DNA from: Providencia manganoxydans
GTDB taxonomy: Bacteria > Pseudomonadota > Gammaproteobacteria > Enterobacterales > Enterobacteriaceae
Reading direction: 5' to 3'
Assembly (NCBI RefSeq): GCF_016618195.1
Contig: NZ_CP067099.1
Coordinates: forward strand, 4,030,001-4,094,000
Length of the DNA: 64,000 nucleotides
Part shown: positions 23,257-33,900 of the stretch, one piece after another
Position numbering within the stretch: the stretch's first letter is position 1
Layout of the letters: each line of letters begins with the position of its first letter
Translations under genes and position numbers: made by a program
The notes under the pieces: model-generated
Seen by the model: the letters and a program-made list of their open reading frames with translations, nothing else
Database searches by the model: none
Told to the model about the DNA's origin: nothing

Positions 23257-23409
23257 AACATTACAGAAATATTCAAATTATGGATATCAGATAACCGCTT
23301 GATCCTTATTAAGGCCAATCTTTTTGCAACGGAGATACTTTGTGAAACAGCGTTAGCGTGATAAAGTGCCGCTGCAATTATACTGAGTTTAATACCCTGA
23401 TAAAATCAC

Positions 23410-24567
23410 ATGGCAACACTTCTCGATCTCAATCTTCTCGCACAAAATATCAAACAATGGGGCCTTGAATTAGGGTTTCAGCAAGTCGGTATTTGCGATA
23501 CTGACTTATCATTAGAAGAGCCTAAGCTACAAGCATGGCTGGATAAGCAATATCATGGCGATATGGAGTGGATGGCACGCCATGGCATGATGCGCGCAAG
23601 ACCACATGAATTACACCCCGGAACACTTCGCGTCATCAGTGTTCGAATGAACTATTTGCCTGCAAAAGCGGCCTTTGCTAGCACACTCAATAACCCCAAA
23701 CTTGGCTATATCAGCCGCTATGCTTTAGGTAGAGACTATCATAAATTACTCAAGAAGCGGTTAAAACTACTCAGTGATCGCATTTTAGCATACTGCCGCG
23801 AGCACCTTTGTTCTGATGATCTTAATTTTCGCCCCTTCGTTGATTCCGCGCCTATTTTAGAGCGGCCACTTGCGGTTAAAGCGGGTTTAGGCTGGACAGG
23901 TAAACATTCCCTGATCCTCAATCGTGAGGCTGGATCTTGGTTTTTTCTTGGTGAGTTACTGGTTAATTTACCTCTTCCCGTCGATCAACCAATTGAAGAG
24001 CAGTGCGGCCGCTGTGTAGCCTGTATGACAACCTGCCCAACTGGCGCGATTGTCGAGCCTTATGTCGTTGACGCAAGACGTTGTATTTCCTATCTGACCA
24101 TCGAACTTGATGGCCCTATTCCAGAAGAGTTTCGCCCATTAATGGGCAATCGTATCTATGGCTGCGATGATTGCCAGCTCATTTGTCCTTGGAACCGTTT
24201 TTCTCAATTAACAGACGAAGAAGATTTTAGTCCAAGGCGCGTATTACATACACCAGAGCTGCTTGAGCTATTTAGTTGGAGTGAAGAAACATTTTTAAAA
24301 GTCACTGAAGGCTCTGCCATCCGCCGTATTGGCTATTTGAAATGGCTGAGAAATATTAGTGTGGCATTAGGTAATGCCCCCTATCAAGACACTATCGTGA
24401 CTGCACTACGTTCTCGTTTGCAATTAAATGATATGTTGGATGAGCACCTTACATGGGCAATACAACAGCAATTAAAACGCAGGGAAGAAAACCAAGTAAC
24501 AATTCAAACTTCACAACAAAAACGCCTTGTACGAGCCATATCTAAAGGTTTACCAAGAGACGCTTAA
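23410..24567 (+). CDS. queG: Epoxyqueuosine reductase QueG
   Basis: Cobalamin- and iron-sulfur-dependent enzyme for the last step of queuosine synthesis in tRNA. The 385 residues contain two [4Fe-4S] motifs, CGRCVACMTTCP (about 201-212) and CDDCQLICPWN (about 257-267), and the RPFVDSAPILERPLAVKAG active-site segment. The downstream 24.6-25.4 kb region carries DnaA boxes. Transcribed away from tsaE. Confidence 0.96.
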   Translation: MATLLDLNLLAQNIKQWGLELGFQQVGICDTDLSLEEPKLQAWLDKQYHGDMEWMARHGMMRARPHELHPGTLRVISVRMNYLPAKAAFASTLNNPKLGYISRYALGRDYHKLLKKRLKLLSDRILAYCREHLCSDDLNFRPFVDSAPILERPLAVKAGLGWTGKHSLILNREAGSWFFLGELLVNLPLPVDQPIEEQCGRCVACMTTCPTGAIVEPYVVDARRCISYLTIELDGPIPEEFRPLMGNRIYGCDDCQLICPWNRFSQLTDEEDFSPRRVLHTPELLELFSWSEETFLKVTEGSAIRRIGYLKWLRNISVALGNAPYQDTIVTALRSRLQLNDMLDEHLTWAIQQQLKRREENQVTIQTSQQKRLVRAISKGLPRDA

Positions 24568-25418
24568 AAATAATACGCCTATATAACCCAATTCAATAAA
24601 AGTCAATCTTGTGTGCATAAAATAAAAAACTGCTTAATAGACAATAGCTAAAGAATTTGCAAGTTGTGCTACCCACATTTTAAATAAAAATATTTTATTT
24701 TTAAATTCAATTATATAACTAATAACATAACGCAAGTATTTTTATGGGCACATAAAAATACCTAGCCCATCACCCTGTGGATAACTCTGTGTAATAAAGT
24801 ATTACAGAGCCTTATAGGCGATATGATTTCGCGAATAGATTGTGGATAACTCGATAACAATGGGAAAATAAATAAATTGACTTTTTAACTACTCACAGAG
24901 CAAGTAAAGTTATAAAAACTTTAGATTGAAACAAGAAATTAACTGAAATAGCCAAAAATAGGCTTTTTGCTTATTGTTACAAACGAAATTATAACAATCA
25001 GGATACTTATTGATAGCCCCTATCGCTAAGGGGAGGCTATTCTATGGCGACAACCCGATGAATGCAAGCAGAAAAAACCACAAGATCGAAAAAAGATCGT
25101 AAGAAATGTGATGATCCTCATGTGTCTATTTTTTGTTCTAATATTTATAGATGACAAATCTATAAATGGCAAATATCCATAACGCATAATTTATTCACAT
25201 CAAAAGAACACATAGAAAAGAAAAAGTTGAAGAGTGATAAAACGTTAAATAGAGTGGCTAGCACGCCCACCTAGCAATTAGGTCTACGCAGAGTAATCTA
25301 CTTCAATGTGATATCTACCGCTTGGATTAACACAATCACATAAAACACTATGATTGATTATTGTCAGCGCTAAATTATGCTATATTTTTTTGTACGGCTA
25401 TCTAACGACAGGAAAGTT
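24568..25418. promoter_or_regulatory. datA: DnaA-box cluster at the datA position
   Basis: The 850-base spacer between queG and the RadC-like gene contains four 9-mers that fit TTATNCACA exactly: 24612-24620 (minus, TGTGCATAA), 24776-24784 and 24841-24849 (minus, TGTGGATAA), and 25191-25199 (plus, TTATTCACA). In E. coli the datA locus, which titrates DnaA and promotes hydrolysis of DnaA-ATP, lies between queG and the glyVXY tRNAs, the same neighbours as here. Two imperfect hairpins (24785-24809, 25013-25040) are also present. A fully matching IHF site was not found. Function is inferred from position and boxes. Confidence 0.65.
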
Positions 25419-26078
25419 ATGGACATTCAGCTTGGAAAAAACGACAAACGCTATATAGAAGGCACTGATGATGTATTCGGGGTCATGTCGAAAATTTTAC
25501 AGCGTGAAAATAAGATAGATCAGGAAAAGGAACATTTCTGGATCATAGGGATGAACGAAGCTGGCTTTATTCTGTATATTGAATTAATTGCACTGGGTAC
25601 GGTGCGATCTGTACCTATCGAACCAATGAATGTATTTCGTGTTGCAGTCATGAAAAATGCCACACGTGTTATCGCCATCCACAACCATCCTTCAAAGCGA
25701 CTGGTTCCCTCTGAGCAAGATAAAGATATTACCGATCGCTTGATCCAAGTAGGTCGTATTTTAAATATCCAACTGATTGACCATTTAATTATTAGTACAG
25801 AAGACTATCAAAGCTTTCGCGCGCTGGGACTAATGGATGAATTGGAGAACAGTTTGAAGTATGTACCAACATATCAAGCGGTGGAGAAAGTGCGTAAGGA
25901 AGAGCAGGAAATTGCCAAAAATAAGGTTAACTCCGCCAAACATGCAGAGAAAACGGCTCAAAATCAATCTAAAATTTTAGTAAATACACTGCTTAATAAA
26001 GAAATGAGTATTGAAGAAATTGCGAATATTCTTTCTATTAGCATGACTGAAGTCAAAAAGATAATTTCATCTGATTAA
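25419..26078 (+). CDS. RadC-like JAB/MPN-domain protein with C-terminal helical tail
   Basis: Short RadC-type metallopeptidase-fold protein without the N-terminal helix-hairpin-helix half of full RadC. The chosen ATG follows AGGAAAG and gives 219 residues. The JAB domain (about 35-135) has AIHNHPSKRLVPSEQDKDIT, equivalent to the HNHPSG-x3-PS-x2-D metal site, with K where RadC usually has G. Residues about 145-190 are Lys/Glu-rich and probably coiled-coil, and the tail NKEMSIEEIANILSISMTEV resembles the short helix-turn-helix-like tail of Rpn/PD-(D/E)XK transposase-like proteins. Such proteins occur on mobile elements; it sits between the DnaA boxes and the tRNA-Gly genes. Role unknown. Confidence 0.75.
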   Translation: MDIQLGKNDKRYIEGTDDVFGVMSKILQRENKIDQEKEHFWIIGMNEAGFILYIELIALGTVRSVPIEPMNVFRVAVMKNATRVIAIHNHPSKRLVPSEQDKDITDRLIQVGRILNIQLIDHLIISTEDYQSFRALGLMDELENSLKYVPTYQAVEKVRKEEQEIAKNKVNSAKHAEKTAQNQSKILVNTLLNKEMSIEEIANILSISMTEVKKIISSD

Positions 26079-26207
26079 TCTCACATCAATCTATTACCCA
26101 CTTGTGTTTTTACGATACAAAATTTCAAATAGCTGCCAGCCAGTAATATAAGCATTGTAAATTTTAGATATTTAAAGATGGGATTTTTTTGAATTTTATA
26201 AAATTTT

Positions 26208-26283
<76 letters not shown>

Positions 26284-26320
26284 ATTTGGTGGGTTACTGC
26301 ACTAAAACACTAAGAGAGAT

Positions 26321-26396
<76 letters not shown>

Positions 26397-26436
26397 AGAC
26401 CGAAAATAGTGTTTTAGCTAAAACATTAAGAGAGTT

Positions 26437-26512
<76 letters not shown>

Positions 26513-26571
26513 AAAATACACTCTTTTTGCTTTGCCGTACTAACGAAAATCTTCATCGGTACGGGGAGCGC

Positions 26572-26599
26572 ATTATACGAAAAATTGCACGTCAGGCAA
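26572..26599 (-). promoter_or_regulatory. Promoter of the tRNA-Gly operon
   Basis: On the minus strand TTGCCT (26594-26599) and a perfect TATAAT (26572-26577) are spaced by 16 bases. A GC-rich discriminator follows (GCGCTCCCC), the hallmark of stringently controlled stable-RNA promoters, and AT-rich tracts upstream could act as an UP element. Confidence 0.85.
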
Positions 26600-26799
26600 G
26601 CCCCTTGACGCAAATTTTTTATTTTTTTGTTCGTTTGCTGATAAATTCGACATTATGATGGTTTTATCAGCATCATAAGTAAACTTTTGATTTCAATCGA
26701 TTAACATTTTTCACTTTTATCGATATTGAACAGAAGAGTATAAATATTGAAGACATTCTAAATTGATATATCGCTGATGGCTGGTTGGCATAAACAAGC

Positions 26800-26827
26800 A
26801 ACGGAGTGCCTAAATAGGCATTCCGTT
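26800..26827. terminator. Hairpin downstream of the DUF1471 gene
   Basis: A 12-bp stem (26800-26811 with 26816-26827, one G-U on the plus strand) with an AAAT loop, 21 bases beyond the stop of the DUF1471 gene. No strong T run follows on the minus strand. Confidence 0.5.
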
Positions 26828-26848
26828 AACTCGGCGGGATAGCAAAAC

Positions 26849-27061
26849 TTATTTGTTAAGATCTGCACTCATAGTCACAAAGTTACCGACACGTGCACTT
26901 GTGATGGTGTAATTGTCTGCACCCGCATCTTTTGCTTTCTGAGCAATGATTGCTTCAGTAGAAGAAAGTGTATCGCCTGTTGCAGTAATCGTTTGAGCTG
27001 AAGCACCAAAAGCCAGTAAAGATAACAGAGAGGCTGTTGTTAGTGTTTTAATCATGTTCAT
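26849..27061 (-). CDS. Small secreted DUF1471 (YhcN/BhsA-like) protein
   Basis: A 70-residue protein with a signal peptide (about 1-22, cut after ASA) and a short DUF1471 fold: TITATGDTLSSTEAIIAQKAKDAGADNYTI-like core, residues about 24-54. Family members in enterobacteria (YhcN, BhsA, McbA) are periplasmic stress or biofilm proteins. AAGGA precedes the ATG. It stands alone between the tRNA-Gly operon and hicAB. The specific role cannot be assigned. Confidence 0.85.
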   Translation of the reverse strand: MNMIKTLTTASLLSLLAFGASAQTITATGDTLSSTEAIIAQKAKDAGADNYTITSARVGNFVTMSADLNK

Positions 27062-27260
27062 AATTTTTATCCTTCATTTATTTTTTTAGACTGAGTAGAT
27101 AACCGATATTATCTGCGATGGAGTTAATCTATCTCCTATCACCCACCAATGAAAGTAACTAAATTTGCCTTTGTTAGACAAAAAATTTGAAGGAACTTTT
27201 TGAGATTTAGATCACAGAGAGGAAAATTACAGTAATACTTTTAATAGCAAAACCATAGGA

Positions 27261-27294
27261 AAAGAAAAATTAGCCACCCGCAGGCAGCCAATGA
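27261..27294 (-). terminator. Terminator of hicAB
   Basis: On the minus strand the arms at 27284-27294 and 27271-27281 pair with several G-U pairs and are followed by TTTTTCTTTTC. It resembles the orn terminator at 27975-28005. Confidence 0.75.
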
Positions 27295-27309
27295 TTAGCC
27301 ACACAAACA

Positions 27310-27663
27310 CTATGAACATGATTCATGCTTTGCTAATACTAATTTTACACCTTCGTTTAATAGCTCATTAATAGACAAGCCTGAAGCCTGTGAGACTATC
27401 GTCAATGCATGGTGATCTTCAGATTTCAATCTAGCTGAAATTTTACCACTATAATTTTTATAAGGTGCGATCCCTTCTTTCTGGCATTCATCTAAAAATA
27501 TAGCGAGGGATATAGCGCCTTCTTTCTTCAATTCATCAACGCTATATGCGTAGAAATCAGCACCACCATTCAAACCAATAAATTCACCTCTAAACATTTC
27601 AATTTCAGGATCAAATGTGATAACCGCCACGCATCCATCAATTGTCATTGTATTTTTTAACAT
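27310..27663 (-). CDS. hicB: HicB-family antitoxin
   Basis: A 117-residue HicB protein: N-terminal RNase-H-like fold (IDGCVAVITFDPEIEMFRGEF; GLNGGADFYAYSVDELKKEG) and C-terminal ribbon-helix-helix-type DNA-binding segment (KISARLKSEDHHALTIVSQASG). Expected to neutralise HicA and repress the operon. The start overlaps the end of hicA by 7 bases, so translation is coupled. Toxin first, antitoxin second is the usual hicAB order. Confidence 0.88.
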   Translation of the reverse strand: MLKNTMTIDGCVAVITFDPEIEMFRGEFIGLNGGADFYAYSVDELKKEGAISLAIFLDECQKEGIAPYKNYSGKISARLKSEDHHALTIVSQASGLSINELLNEGVKLVLAKHESCS

Positions 27664-27914
27664 GGTTTAATCCCTAGGCTATCCAGCCAGTTACGAATAG
27701 AATTAACCGCCCCTTTGTCAGTCGTTGGCCTTGGATGAGGTCTGTGAAAAATACGCTTTTCGCCTTTCAATAAAACCGCAATCCTTGATCCTTCCCTTTC
27801 ATGTATTTCAGCTCCAAGAGCAATAAACAGAACCTCTATCTCTGACCACTTTATTGACCCATTAACAGGGCGAGCAAACACATCTGAAAGTGTCTTTAGA
27901 TGTCGTTTATTCAT
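27657..27914 (-). CDS. hicA: HicA-family mRNA interferase toxin
   Basis: An 85-residue protein of the HicA double-stranded-RNA-binding-like fold. The N-terminal helix is followed by WSEIEVLFIALGAEIHEREGSRIAVLLKG; HicA toxins carry a catalytic His in a strand, here most likely in IFHRPHPRP. Expected to cleave mRNA when HicB is lost. A palindrome abuts the start codon. Confidence 0.85.
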   Translation of the reverse strand: MNKRHLKTLSDVFARPVNGSIKWSEIEVLFIALGAEIHEREGSRIAVLLKGEKRIFHRPHPRPTTDKGAVNSIRNWLDSLGIKPC

Positions 27915-27918
27915 ACTA

Positions 27919-27945
27919 AAATGGTATCATTATTTAATACCATTT
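27919..27945. promoter_or_regulatory. Putative HicB operator
   Basis: AAATGGTAT and ATACCATTT (27919-27927 and 27937-27945) form a perfect 9-bp inverted repeat with a 9-base spacer, only 4 bases before the hicA start. Position suits autorepression by HicB. Confidence 0.6.
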
Positions 27946-27974
27946 AAAACAACTAAAGCTTATCTGCTTATATC

Positions 27975-28005
27975 AAAAAAATTGGCTGCCCACTCGCAGC
28001 CAATT
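27975..28005 (-). terminator. Terminator of orn
   Basis: A perfect 10-bp stem (27980-27989 with 27996-28005), loop of 6, followed on the minus strand by six T. Confidence 0.92.
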
Positions 28006-28031
28006 GCTTTAATCATTTGATTAGGTAACCA

Positions 28032-28577
28032 CTATTTAATAAAGGTTTCGCGGTAGTAGGCTAATTCCGCAATAGATTCACGAATATCATCCAGTGCTTG
28101 GTGAGAGCCTTTTTTGGTGAAACCATCTAAGATCTCTGGTTTCCAGCGACGTGCAAGCTCTTTTAGTGTGCTCACATCAAGGTAACGATAGTGAAAATAA
28201 CTTTCTAACTCAGGCATGTAGCGGAACAAAAAACGGCGATCTTGGCCAACACTATTGCCACAAATCGGTGATACGCCTTTCGGCACCCACTGCTCTAAAA
28301 ATTCAATCGTAGCTAATTCAGCATCGCGCTCACTAAATTGGCTACTTTTGACACGTTCAACTAAACCGCTATTGGTGTGTGTATTCACGTTCCAATCATC
28401 CATCAAATCAAGCTGAGCTTGTGTTTGATGAACCGCTATTACGGGGCCTTGTGCTAAAATATTAAGTTGACTGTCCGTCACAATCGTCGCAATCTCGATG
28501 ATACGGTCACGTTCAGGATCGAGTCCTGTCATCTCTAAATCGATCCAGATTAAATTATTCTCATTCTTTTGCATCAT
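28032..28577 (-). CDS. orn: Oligoribonuclease Orn
   Basis: Essential DEDDh 3'-5' exonuclease that turns dinucleotides, including pGpG, into mononucleotides. The 181 residues carry the exonuclease motifs [11 protein letters not shown] (ExoI), the middle [11 protein letters not shown] (ExoII) and [11 protein letters not shown] (ExoIII with catalytic His). A second ATG one codon later is an equally possible start. Divergent from rsgA across about 108 bases, as in E. coli. Confidence 0.97.
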   Translation of the reverse strand: MMQKNENNLIWIDLEMTGLDPERDRIIEIATIVTDSQLNILAQGPVIAVHQTQAQLDLMDDWNVNTHTNSGLVERVKSSQFSERDAELATIEFLEQWVPKGVSPICGNSVGQDRRFLFRYMPELESYFHYRYLDVSTLKELARRWKPEILDGFTKKGSHQALDDIRESIAELAYYRETFIK

Positions 28578-28685
28578 ATGCCCTAATTTGATCCACTAAA
28601 GTTCATGCTATAATAGCGCGTTTGAGATATCGGTGCGAACGACTCAAATAAACAAAACTCAGCCAACATTATCAAGAGAGGTCAG

Positions 28686-29738
28686 GTGGCTAAGCAAAAA
28701 CTGTCGAAAGGCCAGCAGCGCCGCGTACAAGCAAATCATCAGAAACGATTGAAAAAGCAACATGCTGTAGAAATTGATGATAGCCAACTCGGCGAAGCCC
28801 AAGAGGGGCTGGTGATCAGCCGATTCGGTCAACATGCGGATATTGAAGCAAATGATGGCACCATACAGCGTTGTAACTTACGCCGAACCATCTCATCCCT
28901 TGTGACGGGCGATCGTGTTGTTTGGCGCCCTGCGCTCAATACGCAAACTGACATTAAAATCAATGGCATTGTCGAAGCGGTACACGAGCGCCACTCAGTG
29001 CTAACTCGCCCTGATTATTATGATGGATTGAAACCGATCGCCGCAAATATTGACCAAATTGTCGTTGTTTCGGCAATTTTACCCGAGCTTTCACTGAATA
29101 TTATTGACCGCTATTTAGTAGCTTGCGAAACATTAGGCATCAAACCCATCATCGTTTTAAATAAAATTGATCTATTAGATGAAGAAAACCGTGAATGGGT
29201 GAGTGATTTGATGACTATTTATAGCGATATTGGCTATCAAGTCCTCGAAGTTTCCAGTCATACCAATGAAGGAATGGAAGCACTTACTAACACGCTAGAA
29301 GGCAAAATATCGGTATTTGTCGGCCAATCTGGTGTGGGTAAATCCAGTTTACTGAATACGCTGTTGCCCCATAATGAACAAGCCATTTTAGTGAATCAGG
29401 TATCCGATAATTCAGGATTAGGCCAACACACGACCACGACCTCAAGGCTCTATCACTTCCCGCTAGGGGGTGATGTGATTGACTCACCAGGTGTACGTGA
29501 ATTTGGCTTATGGCATCTTTCTACGGAACAAGTGACGAAAGGTTTTGTCGAATTTAAAGAGTACCTAGGGGGTTGCAAATTCCGTGATTGTAAACATTTA
29601 GATGATCCGGGCTGTTTAATACGCGAAGCCACCGAGCGAGGGGACATTGCTGAATCACGCTTTGAAAATTATCACCGTATTTTAGAAAGCATGGAACAAG
29701 TTAAACCACGCGGTAATTTTACAGGTAAAGAGAAATAA
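28686..29738 (+). CDS. rsgA: Ribosome small-subunit GTPase RsgA
   Basis: Circularly permuted GTPase for late 30S assembly. The 350 residues have a basic N terminus and OB fold (about 35-110), then the GTPase motifs in permuted order: G4 LNKIDLL, G5 region, G1 [13 protein letters not shown]3 DSPGVREFG, and a C-terminal zinc knuckle [14 protein letters not shown]. The start is GTG after AGAGAGG. Transcribed toward psd and mscM; 256 bases separate it from psd. Confidence 0.97.
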   Translation: MAKQKLSKGQQRRVQANHQKRLKKQHAVEIDDSQLGEAQEGLVISRFGQHADIEANDGTIQRCNLRRTISSLVTGDRVVWRPALNTQTDIKINGIVEAVHERHSVLTRPDYYDGLKPIAANIDQIVVVSAILPELSLNIIDRYLVACETLGIKPIIVLNKIDLLDEENREWVSDLMTIYSDIGYQVLEVSSHTNEGMEALTNTLEGKISVFVGQSGVGKSSLLNTLLPHNEQAILVNQVSDNSGLGQHTTTTSRLYHFPLGGDVIDSPGVREFGLWHLSTEQVTKGFVEFKEYLGGCKFRDCKHLDDPGCLIREATERGDIAESRFENYHRILESMEQVKPRGNFTGKEK

Positions 29739-29994
29739 TACTTTTTGCAGAGCAAATATAGTAAGTGAGCACTTACATTATATATTGAAAAGTCCTCACT
29801 TGATGGTAAAGATTTTTCAGTTCGTCGAAACAAAATATACTATTTAGATAGGCAAAGGTACAATGCCGGCTTGCGAAAAATAGAGTGTATTTGGCAGCCA
29901 ACAGAAGTTGTGAAATTAATGGAAGGCAACCTTCTCCACCAACAATTTCAATGGCTGTTATAGGCTAATTAGCGTTTACGAATTTGAGGTTAAC

Positions 29995-30906
29995 GTGCTA
30001 GAGAAAATTAAAATACGTTTGCAATATATGCTGCCTAAGCAAGGCCTTACTCAATTTGCTGGCTGGTTTGCTAGCCGAAATGTTGGCTTTGTTACTCAAT
30101 GGGCAATAAAACTATTTGCAAAAGCATATAAGGTGAATATGAGTGAAGCACAGAAAAGTGAATTCTCCGCATATGCAACGTTTAACGATTTCTTTGTTAG
30201 ACCACTAAAAGAAGAAGCGCGCCCGTTGGTTTCTGGTAATCACCAATTAGCGCAACCTGCTGATGGTGCGGTGAGTCAATTAGGCCTTATCCAAGATGAC
30301 CAAATCTTCCAAGCCAAAGGCCATAATTATACTGTGGAAGCCCTGCTAGCAGGTAATTACCAATTAGCGGATAAATTCCGTAATGGTGACTTTATCACCA
30401 CTTACCTGTCACCAAGTGATTACCATCGCGTCCATATGCCATGTGATGGTTTATTGACTGAAATGATTTATGTCCCAGGTGATCTGTTTTCGGTAAACCC
30501 ACTGACTGCGGCCAATGTGCCTAATTTGTTTGCCCGTAATGAGCGCCTTATTTGTGTTTTCAAAACTGAAATGGGCACTATGGTACAAATTTTAGTGGGT
30601 GCCACCATTGTAGGTAGTATTGAAACAGTTTGGAGTGGGTGTGTGAATAATCAGCGTGAAGGCGTAATCAAACGCTGGACCTACCCTGAACAACTCGCTG
30701 AAAATGCAGTATTTTTGAAAAAAGGCGAAGAAATGGGCCGCTTTAAATTAGGCTCGACAGTGATCAACCTCTTCGAACCTAATACCATACGTTTTAATCC
30801 TTCGCTGATCCCTGGTTATGCAACACGTATGGGAGAATTATTAGCGGAAGTGATCGTTGATGAAACTGACACTGACTCTATTAATAGTTCGGTTGAAACT
30901 CAGTAA
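29995..30906 (+). CDS. psd: Phosphatidylserine decarboxylase proenzyme
   Basis: Inner-membrane pyruvoyl enzyme making phosphatidylethanolamine from phosphatidylserine. The 303 residues contain [21 protein letters not shown] and the self-cleavage site in [10 protein letters not shown]: cutting at LG^ST leaves pyruvate on the alpha chain. The start is GTG. It is shorter than E. coli Psd (322), ending soon after the catalytic domain. Fifteen bases to the mscM start region suggest one operon. Upstream at 29761-29776 is the palindrome GTAAGTG-AG-CACTTAC, of unknown role. Confidence 0.97.
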   Translation: MLEKIKIRLQYMLPKQGLTQFAGWFASRNVGFVTQWAIKLFAKAYKVNMSEAQKSEFSAYATFNDFFVRPLKEEARPLVSGNHQLAQPADGAVSQLGLIQDDQIFQAKGHNYTVEALLAGNYQLADKFRNGDFITTYLSPSDYHRVHMPCDGLLTEMIYVPGDLFSVNPLTAANVPNLFARNERLICVFKTEMGTMVQILVGATIVGSIETVWSGCVNNQREGVIKRWTYPEQLAENAVFLKKGEEMGRFKLGSTVINLFEPNTIRFNPSLIPGYATRMGELLAEVIVDETDTDSINSSVETQ

Positions 30907-30939
30907 GATCTTATTAATTGCTTGAAGGAGCTCCTGACT

Positions 30940-33900
30940 GTGCGTTTGATTATCAGTTTTTTTTTCAGCCTGCTAATCGCCTTCTCTGCGGCTGGGGCTT
31001 CTAACACCACGCAGAATGAAGCACAGATTAAGCAGGAGCTAGCGCAACTTGATCCAAGCAAAAACCCCAAAGATGCTGAAATTGCTCAAGCATTGCAAGG
31101 GGCACTCAATTGGATCAATGAAGCCAATGACTCTGATGCAAAAGCAAAGTCTTATCAAGAAGCTATTGATAAGTTCCCTCAAATTATTAAAGGATTGAGG
31201 CAAGATTTGCTCAATGAGAGCGATGAACCTAATCCTATTCCTTCAAATATTGGCCTCTCTGAACTTGAACAACAAATTGTTCAAGTGAGCAGCCAACTAC
31301 TGGAACAAGGCCGTAAAACCCAGCAAGAGCAAGATAAAGGCCGCGAAATCAGCGAATCACTTGGTGCATTGCCTCAGCAATTATCTGAAGCACGACGCTT
31401 ACTCTCTGAAGCTTCCTTTCGCTTACAGTCGTTAAGCACACCAGCGACTCCACTTGCAGAAGCCCAAGCTATACTTGCTCAAGCCGAAGTAAGTGCTCGC
31501 AAATCAGAAGTTAATGAACTCGAAATGGCGCAGTTATCAGCCAATAATCGCCAAGAAATTTCCCGAGTCACATTAGAACTGAATAAAAAACGCTACAATC
31601 GCCTAGAGCTAGAACTCCAAAAATTACGTGAAGTTCAAAGCACCTTGCGCCAACAAAAAGCGGTATTAGCCTTAGAGCACACCGAGATGCTTGCCGAACA
31701 GGGTGAATTAACCCCTTTTCTTAAAGAGCAAATCGATATTAACCGTAAGTTATCACAAGCACTGACTGACCAAGCCGTTCGTATGAATAGTATTAGCGTC
31801 AGCCAAACCGAAATTTCTGCGGGTATACAAGATGCACGTCAAGCGTTGACAACAATCCGCGAACAAGCTCAGTGGCTAAACGGTTCCAGTACTTTAGGTG
31901 AAGCATTACGTACTCAACTATCGCGCCTACCTGAAATACCGAAAAGTCAGCAGCTTAATCGCGATATGGCTGATTTACGTGTACAACGATTAAATTATGA
32001 AGATACGCTAGAGCGCTTATCTAAATTAGATATTTCTAGTCAAGAAACTGAAAATAATTTAAACGCCGCACAAGCGCAGGTATACACCTCATTAATAAAA
32101 ACGCGTAAAGAATTATTGACCGCTCTGATTTCTGGTTTTGATACCGAGATGCTGGAGCTCACAAAACTTAATGTTGCCACCAGCCAGCTCACTGATGCCT
32201 TAAAAGAAGTTAAAGACGCATCACACCGTTATCTGTTTTGGATTGCGGATGCCCCACCAGTGACGCTGCATTATCCGGTACTTTTGATCACCGATATTAC
32301 CCAACTGCTTTCCTTAGATACCTTGTCACAGCTAACAGGGGCTTTAGAGGTGATGTTAACAACCCAAGATACTTTCTTATATCTGCTTGGGTCGATTATT
32401 TTAGTCATTTTCAGCATCAGTACGCGCCGCCACTATCAAGACTTTCTCGATCGTGCAAGCCTACGAATTGGTAAAGTCACTCAAGATCACTTTTATCTGA
32501 CAATACGAACGATTTTTTGGTCAATCATCGTTGCATTACCTCTGCCGATGATGTGGTCAGCCATTGGTTATGGGCTGCAAAGCGCTTGGCAATATCCAAT
32601 GGCCGCGGCGATTGGATACGGTGTCAGTGCCACCACGCCTGTACTATGGCTATTTATGATCAGTGAGACTTTTTCACGCCCTACCGGTTTATTTATTGCT
32701 CACTTTGGGTGGGATAAAGACGCGGTCAAACGGGCAATGCGCTACTATCGCCTCGCAATTTTCGTGATCGTCCCGTTAATGATGGCGCTGATCACCTTTG
32801 AGTATTACAGCGATAGGGAATTCGCCGCCACTATTGGCCGTTTCTGCTTCTTATTGTTGTGTGTTGCTTTAAGCTTAATGACCAACAATTTACGTCGTAC
32901 CCATGTTCCGCTTTATTTAGACCGACATGGCTCAGGTGAGAATCTGATCAATAAAGCGCTATGGTGGATGTTGTTGATTGCCCCTGTTGTCGCTGCCTTT
33001 TTCTCTTTATTAGGCTATTTTTCAACATCTCAAGCCTTATTAGGCCGCTTAGAAACTTCGGTCGCAATTTGGTTTGTCTTGTTAATTGTTTATCATGCAA
33101 TTCGTCGTTGGATGTCAATACAACGTCGTAAGTTAGCTTTTGAACGTGCTAAACAACGTCGTGCTGATATCTTAGCGCAACGGGCAAAGGGAGAAGAAGA
33201 TTCTCCACTACCAAATGCAAGTGGCGAAGGTGCGATTGACATTGATGAGCAAGTGATTGACCTCGATGCAATTAGCGCACAATCCGTCGGGTTGGTACGT
33301 TCGATCCTAACGATGATTGCCTTAGTTTCCCTCATTTGGCTATGGTCCGAGCTACATAGCGCGTTTTCATTTCTCGAAAATATTCGTCTATGGGATGTTA
33401 CCTCAACCGTTAATGGTGTGGATACCGTCCAGCCAATCACGATGGGGTCAATTTTCATTGCCATATTGATCATTATTGTCACTACGCAGTTAGTTCGTAA
33501 TTTACCCGCATTGCTTGAGCTTGCGGTATTACAACATTTAGATTTAACACCGGGTACTGGCTATGCTATCAGCACATTAACCAAATATTCACTGACTATC
33601 ATCGGTACCATTGTTGGTTTCTCAATGTTAGGGATTGATTGGTCTAAATTGCAATGGTTAATCGCTGCAATGGGGGTCGGTTTAGGGTTTGGTTTACAAG
33701 AGATTTTTGCCAATATTATTTCAGGTCTGATGATTTTATTCGAAAAACCGATTCGTATTGGTGATACGGTGACTATCCGCAATCTGACGGGGAGTATTAC
33801 AAAAATTAATACCCGAGCAACAACGCTGACAGATTGGGATAGAAAAGAGATCATTGTGCCAAATAAAGCCTTTATTACTGAGCAGTTTATTAACTGGTCT

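Noticed and set aside
24961..25060. Small RNA or riboswitch in the hairpin at 25013-25040
   Set aside because: The stem has a bulge, there is no T run or promoter, and no known fold was recognised.
30922..30939. TTG start of mscM giving six extra residues
   Set aside because: AAGGAG lies inside this segment and is well placed for the GTG at 30940, which also begins a clean signal peptide.
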